Of a stretch of DNA of 64,000 nt, positions 36,630-50,513 are shown piece after piece (the first letter of the stretch is position 1; every line of letters begins with the position of its first letter). Under the pieces are notes generated by a model, which searched no databases, was not told the origin of the DNA, and saw only the letters and a program-made list of their open reading frames with translations. This DNA comes from Toxonevra muliebris (lineage: Eukaryota; Arthropoda; Insecta; Diptera; Pallopteridae), in contig OY829328.1 in the NCBI GenBank assembly GCA_963691655.1, positions 89,284,400 through 89,348,399 of the forward strand. The letters are read 5' to 3'. The position numbers and the translations under genes were made by a program.

Positions 36630-39166
36630 ATGTTAAAAGCAGTCATATTAATTGGAGGACCTCAAAAAGGTATGTGACATTTCCTTACAGCAAATAATAA
36701 TAATTAAACTAAAAAAATATTAGGAACTCGCTTTCGGCCGCTCTCTTTGGATACACCAAAGCCATTATTCCCAGTTGCTGGACGTCCAATTATTCAACAT
36801 CATATTGAAGCATGTGTCGCACAATTGCCAGAATTAAAGGAAATTCTCATTATAGGATTCTATCCACCATCGCAAATGGAGCATTTTGTAAGCGATATGC
36901 AAAATCTTTACAGTATCAGTATAAGGTACGTAGGTTCACTAACGTGATAAACAATAGCATTCACTCTTCCGTTCTGCAGATACCTACAAGAGTTCACTTC
37001 ATTGGGAACTGCTGGAGGCATGTATCATTTTCGCGACCAAATACGTGCTGGAAATCCACGTGCCTTCTTTGTGTTAAATGGTGATGTCTGTGCTGATTTC
37101 CCTCTGCAAGATCTTTATGCATTTCATAAACAACGTGCTGACAGTGCATTGGTTACTATCATGAGCACTGAGGCAACACGCCAACAAGCAGTTCATTATG
37201 GTTGTTTGGTGATCGATCGTGAAAGTGGCGCTGTTTCGCATTATGTTGAGAAACCCAGTTCTTACGTCTCTACCTATATAAATTGTGGTGTTTATATATG
37301 CTCAATGGAGATATTTGCACAATTAGCTGAGGTGTTCTATTCCAAAGAGCAAGAGTATAGTTGCGCCAGTTTGGCAAATGGTGGTAGTGGAAATGGCAAT
37401 GGCAAAGACCAGGGTCATATAAAATGGGAACAAGAAGTGCTCACACCACTAGCAGGCACTAATAAGATGTATGCAATGCCAGTGCCGAATTGGTGGTCAC
37501 AACTGAAGACTGCCGGATCGGCAATATATGCAAATCGTCATTATTTGGGTAAATGAGTGTAGAGAAATGTAAAATGAAACAGTTTAATTATTATTAATTT
37601 ATTTCCTTTCAGAGTTATATAAAAATACACACCCAGAACGTTTGGCGAATGCTGGCATGAAACATGGTGAAGGAGATGGAAATCTTATTTGCACAATACT
37701 GCCAGACGTTTACATACATCCCAGCGCTACAGTTCATCATACTGCAGTGGTAATTTTGAATTGATTTGAAATTGCCTAAATTTTTGTTTTTATTTATGTC
37801 CAAAATTTTCATTTATTAACTAATTTTATTATCAATTACAGTTAGGTCCAAATGTTTCTATTGGACCTGGAGTACAAATTGGGCCTGGTGTAAGAATACG
37901 TGAATCTATCGTTTTGGAAAATGCTATAATTAAAGATCATACACTGGTTTTGCATTCAATTGGTATAGTTTGACTTTGATTATTGAAAATATTAATTCTT
38001 AAATATATCTTATATTTTAGTTGGACGTGGTTCGACAATCGGTCAATGGGCACGCGTTGAAGGTACACCAAGTGATCCCGATCCGAACAAACCATTTGCA
38101 AAAATGGAAAATCCACCACTATTCAACAAGGAAGGCAAACTAAATCCATCTATAACCGTACTAGGTATGTACTTATTTACAATACTTTCAGAAACATAAT
38201 GCTGATTCTAGGTGTGTCGTAATTATGTATACATTTTTACAATTATTTATATAACTTGCTGCCAGAAAAAGGGGGTTCTCTTTGCGGGTGGTCCTGACAT
38301 AGTGAAGCAAATTAAATCAAATTCGCACTTCATTGAAAAAGACAATATCCGTACCTATCTGAAATAAAAGTCAAATTTTCAAGAAAGGCTATCAAATACA
38401 TATATTGATACGAAAATTACGAAAGTCGGTATAGCTAGATTTTTTATATGCGCAATTAACACACAATAGATAACTCTTCGATTGCAAAGCATTGTAGTGA
38501 TTAGGGAAGGGAAAAAGTTAAATAGGGGAGGAGGTAGGAAGGTGAAGTATCATATTGCAGTTAGTACAAAAGTAGAAGTCTTCGCTGTTTCATGACATTG
38601 GGTGCGTTTCCCGGGTGCAAAATCAGAAAAGCTGCTTTCAAAGTATGTTAGAAACGCATCGCTGAGTGCTTCTGATTAGAAAAGCGGACGCCATTTTTGT
38701 AATCATATTTTTTTCTGTTTTTTCAGGTTAGCATGATTTTTCAAAACTCGGAACAAGTTCGAAATCATCCAAAAATTATATAAATATATTTTTAGAAGCA
38801 AATTAAAACATTTCACAAACTAAAATTTAATGATTTTCAAAAATTTTACAACTAATACATCATGCCGTTTCTAAGACCTAAACACTGATTATTGATTAAT
38901 CACTTCGAAATCAGCTTTTCTGATTTGCACCCGGGAAACGCACCCATTGTCAACATGCAATCCAGCATTTTTCATAGAAACTACTACCATAAAGACTCGG
39001 CCTACACGGGATACAATATATCTGCGTATTTTAAATAACTAATCTGAATTTTACTCAATTTACAGGTTGCTTTGTACAAGTGCCATCAGAAAAGATACTC
39101 TTGAATAGTATCGTCTTGCCGCACAAGGAATTAAGCCGAAATTTCAAAAATGAAATAATTCTTTAG
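36630..39166 (+). CDS. Gmppa: Mannose-1-phosphate guanylyltransferase alpha subunit (GMPPA)
   Basis: Seven exons in one frame: 36630-36669, 36724-36925, 36980-37548, 37613-37749, 37842-37962, 38021-38164, 39066-39166; 437 residues, as in Drosophila CG8207. With the catalytic beta subunit, GMPPA controls GDP-mannose synthesis in the cytosol; the alpha subunit acts mainly as a GDP-mannose sensor that restrains the beta subunit. Visible: nucleotidyltransferase start GGPQKGTRFRP (9-19, with the two-residue insert typical of alpha), [17 protein letters not shown] (113-121), [17 protein letters not shown] (171-187), a left-handed beta-helix from about 317 ([19 protein letters not shown]), and the C-terminus [19 protein letters not shown] Gly/Asn-rich insert lies at 215-226. 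The start is ATG 36630, matching family [14 protein letters not shown]; an in-frame ATG at 36615 could add five residues. The last intron carries a MITE. Confidence 0.96.
38600..38945. mobile_element. Harbinger-like MITE inside the last Gmppa intron
   Basis: GGGTGCGTTTCCCGGGTGCA begins the element at 38600 and its complement ends it at 38945. The inverted ends extend about 34 bases with a single indel. ATT stands on both sides as a possible 3-bp target duplication, and 3-bp duplications with GG-starting ends are typical of PIF/Harbinger. The 346-bp body is AT-rich and non-coding. Confidence 0.8.
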
Positions 39167-39359
39167 AAGAAAACAACAAACAGAGAAACGCAACAGAGGA
39201 AAAATAATTAAACCAAAATTATATATATTTTACATTGTATTTTATAATTTTTTTTAGTATATACACGTTTTCATTTAGTATTGGCTTGAAATTCCTTAAT
39301 ATTAATCACTATCATGTATTAAAGCTCAGCATTTCTACATTTTTCAGAAAGAAATTTTA

Positions 39360-39365
39360 AATAAA
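39360..39365 (+). promoter_or_regulatory. Probable Gmppa poly(A) signal
   Basis: AATAAA about 195 bases after the stop; an ATTAAA at 39207-39212 is a nearer alternative. Confidence 0.45.
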
Positions 39366-40043
39366 AACGTATATACTTTTTGCAAATTCAACAATCAACA
39401 CGGTCAATTTTATAAGAATGCAAAGAAAACTTCAATCAAAATATATCATCAATTCAACACTACCGATTGTGGTGAATACCATACATCGAACAGAAATCCA
39501 ACACATACACAGAATCGCTCTTGGTATACAGTTTGTTAGTGTGCGTACAGGTAATTATGCCGAAGTGTGCGTGAGCGTATCTGTGTGACGACGACTTGTT
39601 GCTGTTTCAATCCAATATATATTTCACTGGTGTGTAATAGAGTTTTGTGACTTTTGGCAGTTGTATCGTGTCTCTTGTGCGTTTCGAACATGTTTTTCCA
39701 GTGATATTTTGCGTAAAGTCTCTGTGCCGTACTAAGCGCTTTGTGTATACTTCTATACTTTAATACTATTACAACAACAAATTCATATTCAACAAAACCA
39801 CCAAAGTGCAATAAACAAAAAATCCAGCAAACGGAATTTCACAGAAAATGTATACAAAAAGGTTTTGCAATAAATGCATGTAGAATAATGTGAAGCAAGG
39901 GTTTTCAGAGCCCACTTAATAGCCCGTAGCCCGAAAACTAAAAAAATCCAAGCCATCATCAACTATTACGGCAAAAAGCAAAAACAGGTAAGTAGTACGT
40001 AGGCAGTTATGAACGAAAGAGAGAATGACTAGCAAACAAACTA

Positions 40044-40066
40044 GTGAGAGAGAGAGAGAGTGAGAG
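40044..40066 (+). repeat. GA-repeat tract
   Basis: GTGAGAGAGAGAGAGAGTGAGAG; such tracts can bind GAGA factor in flies, but function here is unknown. Confidence 0.8.
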
Positions 40067-40943
40067 TGCGATCGCGTGTGAGTGTATGTGAGTGTGCACA
40101 TGATGGGGAATAAAAATAATAAAAAGACAGTAACTAACCAATTTTAATAAACTGGCAACAAAAATCGACCGACCGTCTTCTTTCCGATGCGGCGTGACAA
40201 GTGTATTGCGGGGTTATTGTATTTTACTTTTGTATACAAACTTTTTTTTTCTTATTTCTTTGCATCAGCCAGGGCTCTTGGCCTGTGTTGATCATCAACA
40301 CAAATACAGCACAACTCAGTTCAGTTGTGTGCATGTATGCGCTCGTATCGGTATGAGGGCATAGGTATTTGTTTGTGTGTGTGTTGGTAACTCAGGTAAA
40401 TCATTTTCGTGTGTATGCGTTTATGCTGAGCAAAACTTTGAGATATTTAATGTTTTCGTTTTATTTGATTTTTGAGATGGAGGGGAGGGAGAGGGCAGTG
40501 AGTAACAAAAGATAGTATCTTTGCATGTCATGAGTGTGAAAATTTGCTTAAGTAATTATACTGTAAAACTGTAAAACTTTAAAAAACTACACTATATAAA
40601 TATTATATGTGATATTCTGATTTATTTAAGCAAAGCATAAGACATATTGCTAACCCGAGGCCAAAGAAATATGTATGTATAATTCTCTGCCCAGAAGTGG
40701 ACTCGCCAAATTAAAAATATAATTTCTTGAGGATATAGATGAAATATTTAGTAGTAGTGGCTGTGGAAATATTTTATTTATTAATTGCAGAAAATGAAAC
40801 AACCAAAAACCAACAAAAAATCGAAAAAATCTTAACATATATAAAATTCAATAATTTTTAAACGGTTGATCTTAGAGTTTTGATTTTTTTTTATTTAATT
40901 GATAATATTTTACAAATTACAGAAAAATATAACTTTTATAGTT

Positions 40944-41366
40944 CTAACCACTATTTATAAACTCGTGGACCTTTTTTGGTAAGCCTTCCATTAGAGATTT
41001 GACCTTTTTGGAACAGTTTGCCCATCTCCTTTTAAAATCTTCTATATTTTGGGACACCTTTTCTGTGCTCTTTAGGTTTCTTTTCACAAGAGCCCAATAT
41101 CTCTCCACTGGTCTTAGCTCCGGACAATTTGGAAGATTGGCCTCTCTTGCTACAAAAACTATGTTATTACTTTGGTACCACTCCAGAGCTTTCTTGCCGT
41201 AGTGACATGATGCCAAATCGGGCCAAAAATATGTGGACACATTGTGCTCTCTTATGAAAGGAAGACATTTTTTGATGTATATTTCGGTATTTATAGAGCC
41301 CACTGTAACAAATGACTTGCTTCTTTTGCCGCAACTGCATATAGCTTGCCATACCAGGAATTTAGG
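40944..41366 (-). mobile_element. Truncated mariner-superfamily transposase, D-37-E type
   Basis: The minus-strand frame reads FLVWQAICSCGKRSKSF, continues through GSINTEIY to YFWPDLASCHYGKKALEWY and LRPVERYWALVKRNL, and ends EFINSG at the stop at 40944. The second catalytic Asp (PDLASCHY) and the final Glu (RPVERYW) are separated by 37 residues, the spacing of the DD37E group of Tc1/mariner-like elements. The N-terminal DNA-binding half and the first Asp are not seen, and I found no terminal inverted repeats. This is a dead fragment. An internal GTG (TVGSINTE) is not a start; the frame continues upstream of it. Confidence 0.85.
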
Positions 41367-44300
41367 AAATATTAGGAAAAACGTGATTTAAGATTTTTTC
41401 AATATCACTCCTTATGCTCCCACACTATACAATTTTCGTGGCTGATTTGATTTCAAATTACGGAAGCCTTATACATTTTTTTAACCGTGATGGGCACATC
41501 ATTTCTTATAGATTTATGTCATTTTCAAAGCATTATATCTAAATAACTAAAGATCCTACGAATAAACGAGTTGAATGGAACAGCTAAGTATATTAGCTCC
41601 AATCAAAATAAAGGTGAACAAGTTGCAATCACAGAAAAGCGAGCTACGCGACACAAAATTCAAAAATTTCAGTCTGAATAATAAATGCAGCGATATTAGT
41701 TATACATAATTTGGCTTAAGGCTATTCATACTGTATGTCTTACTTCCAGCTTATATTGATGTGGTATAATCTCGGATTTGGTCTTCTTTGATGTTCTTTG
41801 AATGATCCCAATTCATTAGTTATGAGGTACTCGCGCAAGTCTGCCATTTGCTACCCTGATGATTTAGAAAGAACAAAATAAAAATAATTTGTCGTTCGTA
41901 TAAATATAAAAAAATATATCACCATAAAACAAGTAATACATAGCGAAATATACCCCATTCCGATTCTATCAAATAAAAATCGCGCAGAAATTTCTGATGA
42001 GCGTGTAGCTAACGGGATTCTCTTAGCAACTATTTTTGATGATGAAAATACTAAAATTTCTATTTGCTGAATTGCTGAACTTTTGTTGTTTATCAAAGGA
42101 AAAGTCAGATTTTTAGATAAGTGGAAAAGTGAAGAGTGGAATTTGCTTGAACCTGGCTTGAACTCTCTATCGCTACAAATAAAAAAAAATTGTAATCGCT
42201 TCTTCAGTAAATCGGGTAACCTTTTTTTCATTGCAATGTAGATGGTTTCTTGAAACCGATGAGCACCCAATATTTTTAATAGTATTCAAAACTTAAATAA
42301 ATCCAACAAAAATTAATAATGCCATGGAATATTCTCTTTTTGTACCTATTTATAAATATTAACTCTTCCGAAACAAACTATACAAATGCCAAAAAAGTAT
42401 TGCTGGCTCATTTTTGCATCGAATATTTTTCTTTGTTTTCTCCATGGCACTTGTCAGCGTTATTCACCTTTACGGTATACATAAAGGTAGTCTCTTACTG
42501 AATTAATAACTCTCTCTCGACAACAGCAACAACAATAATAATGATAATATAACCATTTTAATGCTACCACCAGCGAGTGTGCGTGTTGGAATCTCGAGTT
42601 TGTTGTTGCTATTACATTGCGCCGACTATAACGATGATATTCACTCAGGTGTGTGTATATTAGTGTGGGTAAACAACAACAACAACTACGATATGAAGAA
42701 GAAACAGAGAATTGCAGAAACATAACATAAAATAAACCAAGTTAACAATTTAATACAAAAACAGAAATACTAAAAACACTATGTAATGAGATTGAGAATT
42801 GAGAGAGGAAGATTGGAGCGCTGACAGTCACTAGTCAGCACATCCATAGAGAGAAGGAGAGCAAGTGATAATAGCTCTAAAATGCGAATGATTGTGAGAA
42901 CCTCAAATTCGAACTCATACAACAATTATTACTACTCCAGACACAATAACACCTGAATAAGAATTGAGCAAGAGGAAGAGGGAAGCAGCGGTAGCGCGTA
43001 GATGACAGAATACAAAACAACAAAAAACTTGATTTCTTATGGCAGGAATATTGCAGGCAAACAACAGCAACAATAATAATAAGCAAATAGAAAATAAATA
43101 ATATTAATGTATGTGTTGTTTTTGTTGAGTGGTGTGTGTGCTTGTATTTAAAAGACTAAAAAAAAGATAGACGATGATTTTCTGTATTTTTTACTTTGCA
43201 ATTAAATGTTTGAGGTAAACGTCAGTTGCTGTTTCACCATCGAACCGAAAGCGCGCGACTCGCCGGAAAAGTAGTTACTAGCAAAATCAAACCCAAAAAA
43301 AAAAAAAACAAATACCAACAATTGATTGTGTAGTGTGACTCTGACTTTAGAGAAAAACGGAAACAGCCGCGACGGTTTTCTGGTCTTTCTGGTGTCTTTT
43401 TTTTTTTTTGAACTCTTGATTTGATGATGTGCAAATGTGGTTTCCAACCCTAGGGTGTAGAAGTCGTGAAGCACAGAATTTGCTAATTTACTAGAATATT
43501 AAATCCACCTTAAAACAATTAAATTACTTTTTTCAAATTTATTTATATTAGAGTTATTAAGTTGGACCTTTGAACTGACTTAATTGCTTTGGACTTGGTA
43601 ATAAAGTGAGAGAAAGAGAGCTGAAAAGACAAGAGAAGAATAGTGGAATGTTGTAAATCAAAAACGGCAAAAACAGAAATACAGAAAAGGAAAGAAAGTG
43701 CAATAAATTTAATAAAATAACAAGTAAAAGAAACAACTGCAAAGATAAAAAGATCGTTGAATGGAAGATTAAGCGTTAAAAAATATCTAAGATTGGCAAG
43801 GTAAATCATTGCAAAAATAAAACAAATACTAAATAGTAAGTGTAGGATATAAAGCTTGACGTATATGAAAAAATATCAAAATTAATTTTGTTTTCTAAAC
43901 CTGAGCACAGTTTGAAAGCAAGAAAACACGAAATGCTAGAAAACACAACACTAATTCGTACATATTCTACTGAGAGTAATGCAAGTAAGTGTAACGGTTT
44001 CCTGCGAGACTGGCACAAGCTAACCCCAAAACAAAGTGACAACAAATGTGCAGTAAAAAGAGATGAGTGCATCTCACAAGATCATTTGACTTTGACTTTT
44101 GTTGTATGTGTTGTTAGTGTACATACGTACATTCATATGTAAAAAAAGTACCTGTTGCAACTGCAACTGTGATTGAGAGCATGCGCCTCTTATATATGTA
44201 TGTGTGTACCTGTCTTTAAAACCACGAACCATTGAGTGAAAAAATCACGAAAAAACCAAGCAAGAAAATAACAAAAATTAAAAAATTTTAATGAAAAATC

Positions 44301-44580
44301 TTTGCAATTTTGTAATGTTAGACATCTAAAGTTAATTTATTACTTTTTTCTTTGCTAAAAAGCAAATAAAACATAAAATAAAAAAAATAAAACAACTACA
44401 ACGTACAAAAAACAAGTTAGAGGAGAAGATACAAGAAAAAACAAGGAAAGAATTTTTAAAAAGTAAAAAAAAAAGTAAAAGAAGAAGCAAATAAAAAAAT
44501 AAAGTAAAAGAGTTAAAAGAAGTGAAAATCGTTTTACAGTTAAAAAGTATATGAAGATTTCTTTCTGTATATGCGTGTAC

Positions 44581-44606
44581 GTATATATATACATATATAT
44601 ATATAC

Positions 44607-44677
<71 letters not shown>

Positions 44678-44690
44678 AGTGTGTGTACTT
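44581..44690 (+). repeat. TA/CATA microsatellite running into GTAT repeats
   Basis: About 95 bases of TA dinucleotides with interspersed CA, followed by TATGTATGTATG. Frames through it are artefacts of the repeat. Confidence 0.95.
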
Positions 44691-45813
44691 TTTTGAGGAA
44701 CTTGTTCTGCTGTTGCCTCTTCTTTTTTATGTTGATGCGAACTCAGCAGCGGCAACAACAACAATCATAAATAACACTACAACACAAACTCGCAATGATT
44801 AAACGTTTACTCTAAGCAGCAACATTAGCTTCAATAATATTTGTTTTCCACTTCACAACAAATATCATCCATAGTCTGCAGTAAAACCTACTAGTGAATT
44901 ACTAGCCAAACTCTAGTTCATCCTAAACCATGACTAGGGACTGCTCAATCATTAGATTTGTTCTAGTTTAGAAATATCTTTAAAAAAGTTCATTATAGAC
45001 TATTTTCACACTAGTTAAATATGACTAGTGGGCAACCAGTGCAAGAAAAAAAATTAAGAACTAACTATTTACTTATTTAAGAAGGGCTAATGCAAAACAA
45101 CTAAATCTTATATTAAAGCACTAGCTTCATATATTCATTACAAAATTTAATTAAAGATTGCTCTACCTTACTAGCTGGGGAGTTACAATTACATGAAAAG
45201 TTATATACAGTTACATACAGTACTGTTCAAATCAAATCCAACAAATCTAGGTATAGTATCCTTATTATGTTTCTCATGACATTTATAAATTTTTATCTAA
45301 AATAAAGTAGATTCTTGAAAACGACTCGAACTGCATATTAACGTTGGTTAAAGATTAATTAGCAGGGAGAACGGTTCAGTTAACTTAACTCCTTGAAACT
45401 TCCTTTGGAACCTTTGCTTTGGTTTTGCATAGCCCTAATGGATATTTCTTTGATTTTTTAAAATAATTTTTGTTCGGTTTTTGGAAATTTTATCATTTAG
45501 GAACGAATTAAGACCAGTTTCTCTTGAAAAAAAATATATAAAAGTTATGGAAACGTAATACGGACGGTATGCCTAGGTTTGTTGCTTTTGATTTGCACAG
45601 CACTGCATGCGTCGCCTCCCACTTCTTCATGGACACATCTTTAAAATTTCGTTATTAACACATACATTAAGTAAGTTGCACTTTTGTCTCTGCCTCTGCT
45701 ACCACTAGATTTTTAAACTAGCATCCACTGCTCAATCTTTTTGGGTGTTTATAAACCTTTTTATATGTGTTTTGCTCATATAGAGGGAGAAGAAAAAGAA
45801 GTAATATAATAAT

Positions 45814-46257
45814 AGCTGCGTTTTATTCGCCACTTGCTTTTAGTTATGTATAACTAGCAGCGATAATTGTTTGGGAAAACATCAACAAAGCGGTAGAGAT
45901 AACACGTATAATTATAGCTGTTATGTATACTTAACAAGTTGTTTAACTACATCAAATTCTATTGTGAACTGCTAATAGCGAAATAAGAAGCATGACAGTT
46001 TGGCAAAAAACAAAAAAGGAAAATATTTGAAATGTCTGGCGGTGAAAATAAGTTAAAATCATCGTTAAATATTTTTATAAAGGGTAAACACTAAAAACAA
46101 TGCCCGCGATTGACCGCAATGACTGGGATCCATTTAAATGTTTCAGCTCTAGCTTCTGAATAGTTTCATTGTGAATAACATTATAACGAAAAAGAGACTT
46201 AACAACTTGGTCGTTTTATTCGCACATGTTAAACTGACTGGCGAATAAAACACAGCT
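45814..46257. mobile_element. MITE-like inverted-repeat element
   Basis: AGCTGCGTTTTATTCGCCA (45814-45832) is mirrored by TGGCGAATAAAACACAGCT (46239-46257) with one mismatch. TA stands at both outer borders if the terminal A/T is counted as target. The interior has no transposase frame. Confidence 0.65.
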
Positions 46258-49091
46258 AATAATAAGTATCACTTATTGTACAATTTTATTTTCTGAAGCA
46301 CGGCTCTCCGCGGCAAAAGTCACAAAATAATGAAAAATTCTTCGTTTGCATGTTTACGTTTTCTTCTCGTTTCTCTTCAACTCACACCCACAGCAACGCT
46401 TTTCTATGTACTAGTGTAAATTTAGTTTTAGACTGCCAATTTTAGTGAACTATTTCGGAGTTTTAATGAAGGGTAATAACTGCAATAACAAAAAACAATA
46501 AAAAATAACAAGACCAATACATATTTAGGTGATTTTACAGTATAATTTTGCTGTTGTTGCTATTTGCCACAAGTGTTTTTCAATGTATCTATGCATGCAA
46601 TATGCATACAGGTTCAAATGTTGCACACATGCATATATATTCACGCAACATGATTCGCGCAATTGTTGTAATTTACATCAAAATTTAAAATATTAACAGA
46701 GAGAGATAGAGTCAAGCAAAAAAATAGAGTCGTAAGAGAGTGCTGCAAAAAATAGAGAAAGCATGTAATTGAGGATGGAGTAAGAGCGAGAATGTGAGGA
46801 AATATATAAAAATGTTGAATTAGCCATGCTGCGCTGCGCGCGAGTGCGTTTTTATTTAAAACCGCAGCAACATTTTACTCAAAAAAAGTTAATTAACTTA
46901 ATTCAAATTTTGTTATGTATTTCGTGAATCAAAAAATTCCTGTTTTGTCGCTAAAAAATAATATTTATTTTTTGGTTTATTCCGTAACTTTTTTACACCA
47001 ATCACAGTCAATCGCCTTCAGCAACAATAATAACTAAATAGCAAGCAGCAAATTTTGTTGTTTTTGATTCAACTTTGTGTATAATTTGTATTTAATTGTA
47101 AATATGTATGTCTCGGTTGATTATTTGTAGTTATATTGTTGTGTTGTTTTATTTTATAATGCGAGTGTAATAATTGTGTTTGTCATATAATTCAAATACA
47201 TGTTTGGGAGTAGGTTATGTGTTAACTTTCTTCAATAAGAAGAGAAGTTGAGCTGAACTTCTACTTCTATTTTGGCAAAACAGTCCATTGATATACTGAT
47301 ATCAATATCAAAGCATAAAAAAAAAAAAAAAAATGATTCTTAAATTACCCTCATGTTGATTTGATTCCATATTTAATATCAAGCACAGAGAGAAAGCATC
47401 CACGTTACACTCTCCATTACATAATTCTCTCAATACGTGCTAAAAAATACCACTACTCTTGATGCAGTGAATTTTTGTACGGGCCGAAAAAAATTTCCGT
47501 TCTCAAGATAAAATTTCCGTATGCAAAAATGATTAAATAAAGTAAAACAAGTATCTATAAAACTTTATTTAACAGTAACAAATACATAAAAAAAAGTTCA
47601 ATTTGCATTATTTGCAGGTATGTAGCTACTTATTATAGTGCAAAGTGAACAAATTTAGCAACAAAAAAAAAGAGATCACCAAATATAACAAATATATATT
47701 CTTGGTCCACCTCAAAATTATTTCAATAAAAAATAAAATATGGCTGTTCACTCTTTGGTTAACGGTCTTACATTTGTAAAATGATGAAAACAAATATTAA
47801 AAATGTACAGAGTATATTGAGACCCCGTTTACTTTTCTTCATCAAAGCGAAATTGCCTTATTATCAAAAATATAAAAATTACTTTATCTTTTCGACAAAT
47901 TTCCGTACGTATTATAAAATTTCCGTACATTTCAATCTTATTTCCTTCCTTCAGTTCAGGGCATGAAATTAGCGTACGAATTCGCTCAGCTTTTTTTAAT
48001 AGACTGGCAGGGCATCTCGTTAAGAGTCGCTATACACTCAGATGCTACATTAGAAGTAACTTCATAACACTCGGCGCTGAATTATTTCCATATTTATTTT
48101 TGTATGTAATTTTGATTTACTTGAACCACTAGAATCTTTTAATTAACTAATTTTTTAGTCATTTACTGTAAATTTTTTCTATACAGTAATTAAGCACCTA
48201 ATTATTAATGTAGCCAGCGATGATAGCAGTCGAACGATTCAGACATTAATTAACTCTACTCTGGCATGGCCTTTAGAATCTGGAAATTCGAGTTCTATTT
48301 AGTTAACAGACAATAAGTCTACGTTTACTGTAAGAAGAAGCGCTCACAAAAATGGTAATTAAACGCTATGATTTTTATTAATTTCAGTGCATACATATGT
48401 ATGTACAATATTTGAAACAGCTGCGCAATCCCATCGATTTTAAAATGCTCTGAAATTATTATAGTTACACTTCCGAGAACCAATAAAACAACAATTAAGT
48501 TGTGTGAGCTATATTTGTACACGAATGGAAGGGACCTACAGTTGTAGGAGGTTTTTGGAGGTTTGTCATTGCCGGCCAAAAGATGGTGTCATGTAGAAAA
48601 ATTTTTATTTTGTGAATTTTTATTAGGTGAAGACTTGGCTTGTTTTGCCTCTTGTTAATTTCTTCCTCCCTGAGTACTTTTTGTAATTTGTAAATATAAT
48701 AATTCATACGTAAGGATCAGTTTAGAAATGAAAGTCTGAGATACAACACCTTATAGCCCTATATAAAACTTTATAATTAGTTGAACCTATATATGTAAGT
48801 CAACAGGAACTAAAAAATTGTGTAAAACCAATCCATAATATATTTTGTTTTACTGTTTTTCAAATATTTGGTATACTATTATCGAACATATCGTCATATT
48901 AATGCACTAAAACACAAGTAGATAGGCACTTGTAATATTTTTCAAAACAGATAATCATAAGTGGAAACGGGAATACAAATCGCTTGTTTGCTGTAAGACT
49001 GTCATAATCAATAAAAAAAAAATTGAGTTAAGTATGTAGAACTAACTGTTATTTGATACTTTAGCTTGTGTTAAAAAAATTTAAAAAATCC

Positions 49092-49297
49092 TAACGGTAT
49101 CTTATAAACTCTTCTCGTGAGTACATTTTTTTTGTCGTTATAGCATTCTACGGAATGGGAGATCATTGAAAATTTCAAATGCCATTTTCTCAAAAAAAAA
49201 GAAAAGTATCGAATTATGTATACAGAAATAACTGTTGTTGAATCCTGTTTTATGTGTAAACAGATCATAACGGTATCTTATGAACTCTTTTCGTGAG
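49092..49297 (+). repeat. Diverged direct repeat pair, spacing 176 bp
   Basis: TAACGGTATCTTAT(A/G)AACTCTT(C/T)TCGTGAG occurs at 49092-49121 and 49268-49297 with two mismatches. Weaker similarity continues past both copies (GCATTCTACGG versus GTGTTCTATCGG), suggesting an old duplication of a ~176-bp unit. Confidence 0.6.
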
Positions 49298-50513
49298 AAG
49301 AAAATGCAACGTCATTGTGTTCTATCGGGTGTAAGTTTACTGATATCTTCTCGAATGTTGTTTTTTTTTGACTTATGACAGACTTGCAACAAACGAGCGA
49401 TATGATGGTTGCACATATTGATATCTTTTTAATTTGAAAGTTCTCGTTGTATACGTTGACAACTCTTTGAGTATGTTTGCATACTTCTGCACTCTAATCG
49501 TAATACAACTACCCTCCCCCTGGAGGTTTTTTCATCTTATTCATATACTGCAAAAAAGCTTTTACTTGCTGGAAGACAAACTTATTAAAATAATAAAAAA
49601 CTTGTACACATTTTATTGCATAAAAATGCTAAATTATACGTATGCCCAATTTAAATGAATTCATGTTTTTCCTGATTGACCCGGCAGCACTGTTTGGGTA
49701 CTTTGTTACCCTTCGATGCCCTTCATTTCCTTTCGTTTACTTTATTTTACTTTGTAACTTTACTTCCAAACTCCGCGTCGCGTTGTAAATTGTTACTGTT
49801 GTGCTCTTGTCGTTGCTGCACATTTAACCTTTTGCTTTCAACGACGGAAATTTCCGGAATTGCGTTTTAAAATAAGAAATTTAAATATGTATTTTGTTTG
49901 TTTTTTTTTAATACTGCAATAAAACCATTTAAATGTTTTTAAGTACCTACTTTTCCCTCCTCTCTTTTTTGTTTTTTTACTTACTTATAACTTTGTAATA
50001 AGGTAAGTTTGTTTATTGTAATTTTATGACATTTGCAATGAAGATACCCGCGCGCTGATACTTATCCCTTGACCATTGACAGCGATCGCACTGCTAAAAG
50101 TTGGTTAACAGACAATGACGAAAAAGATAGATAAACTAACAGAAGTACAGAAAAATGACGTTAAAATATCAATGTTGATATCTGTTTCTTTTGCGTTCAT
50201 GAATTATCCACTTGTTGAAATGATTGCAATGATGGCAGTTTATCACAGCTGCTGATCACCGATCAGCTGAGCACTACCAACCGCTACTTGAGTGATCATC
50301 ATTAAATTTGCGTTAGTTGCTGATCGTAGCTGGTTACAAAAAAATTACTCCAATTTTTAAACTGAAATTAGCGAAAAATAGAATAGAAAATTAGAGAATT
50401 CTGATCCTGAAATTTTGATAGCATGTAACTACCTACTAATGCGCATACGATATAATAAAATACTAGCTATAGGCCAGCTTAGTATTTTTTATATAAATAT
50501 TAAGTCCGTTCCT

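Noticed and set aside
41851..42270. 139-codon minus-strand frame near the transposase remnant
   Set aside because: Does not continue the transposase frame and shows no helix-turn-helix or catalytic motif; probably chance.
44540..44802. Frames of Tyr/Ile repeats
   Set aside because: Translation of the TA microsatellite.
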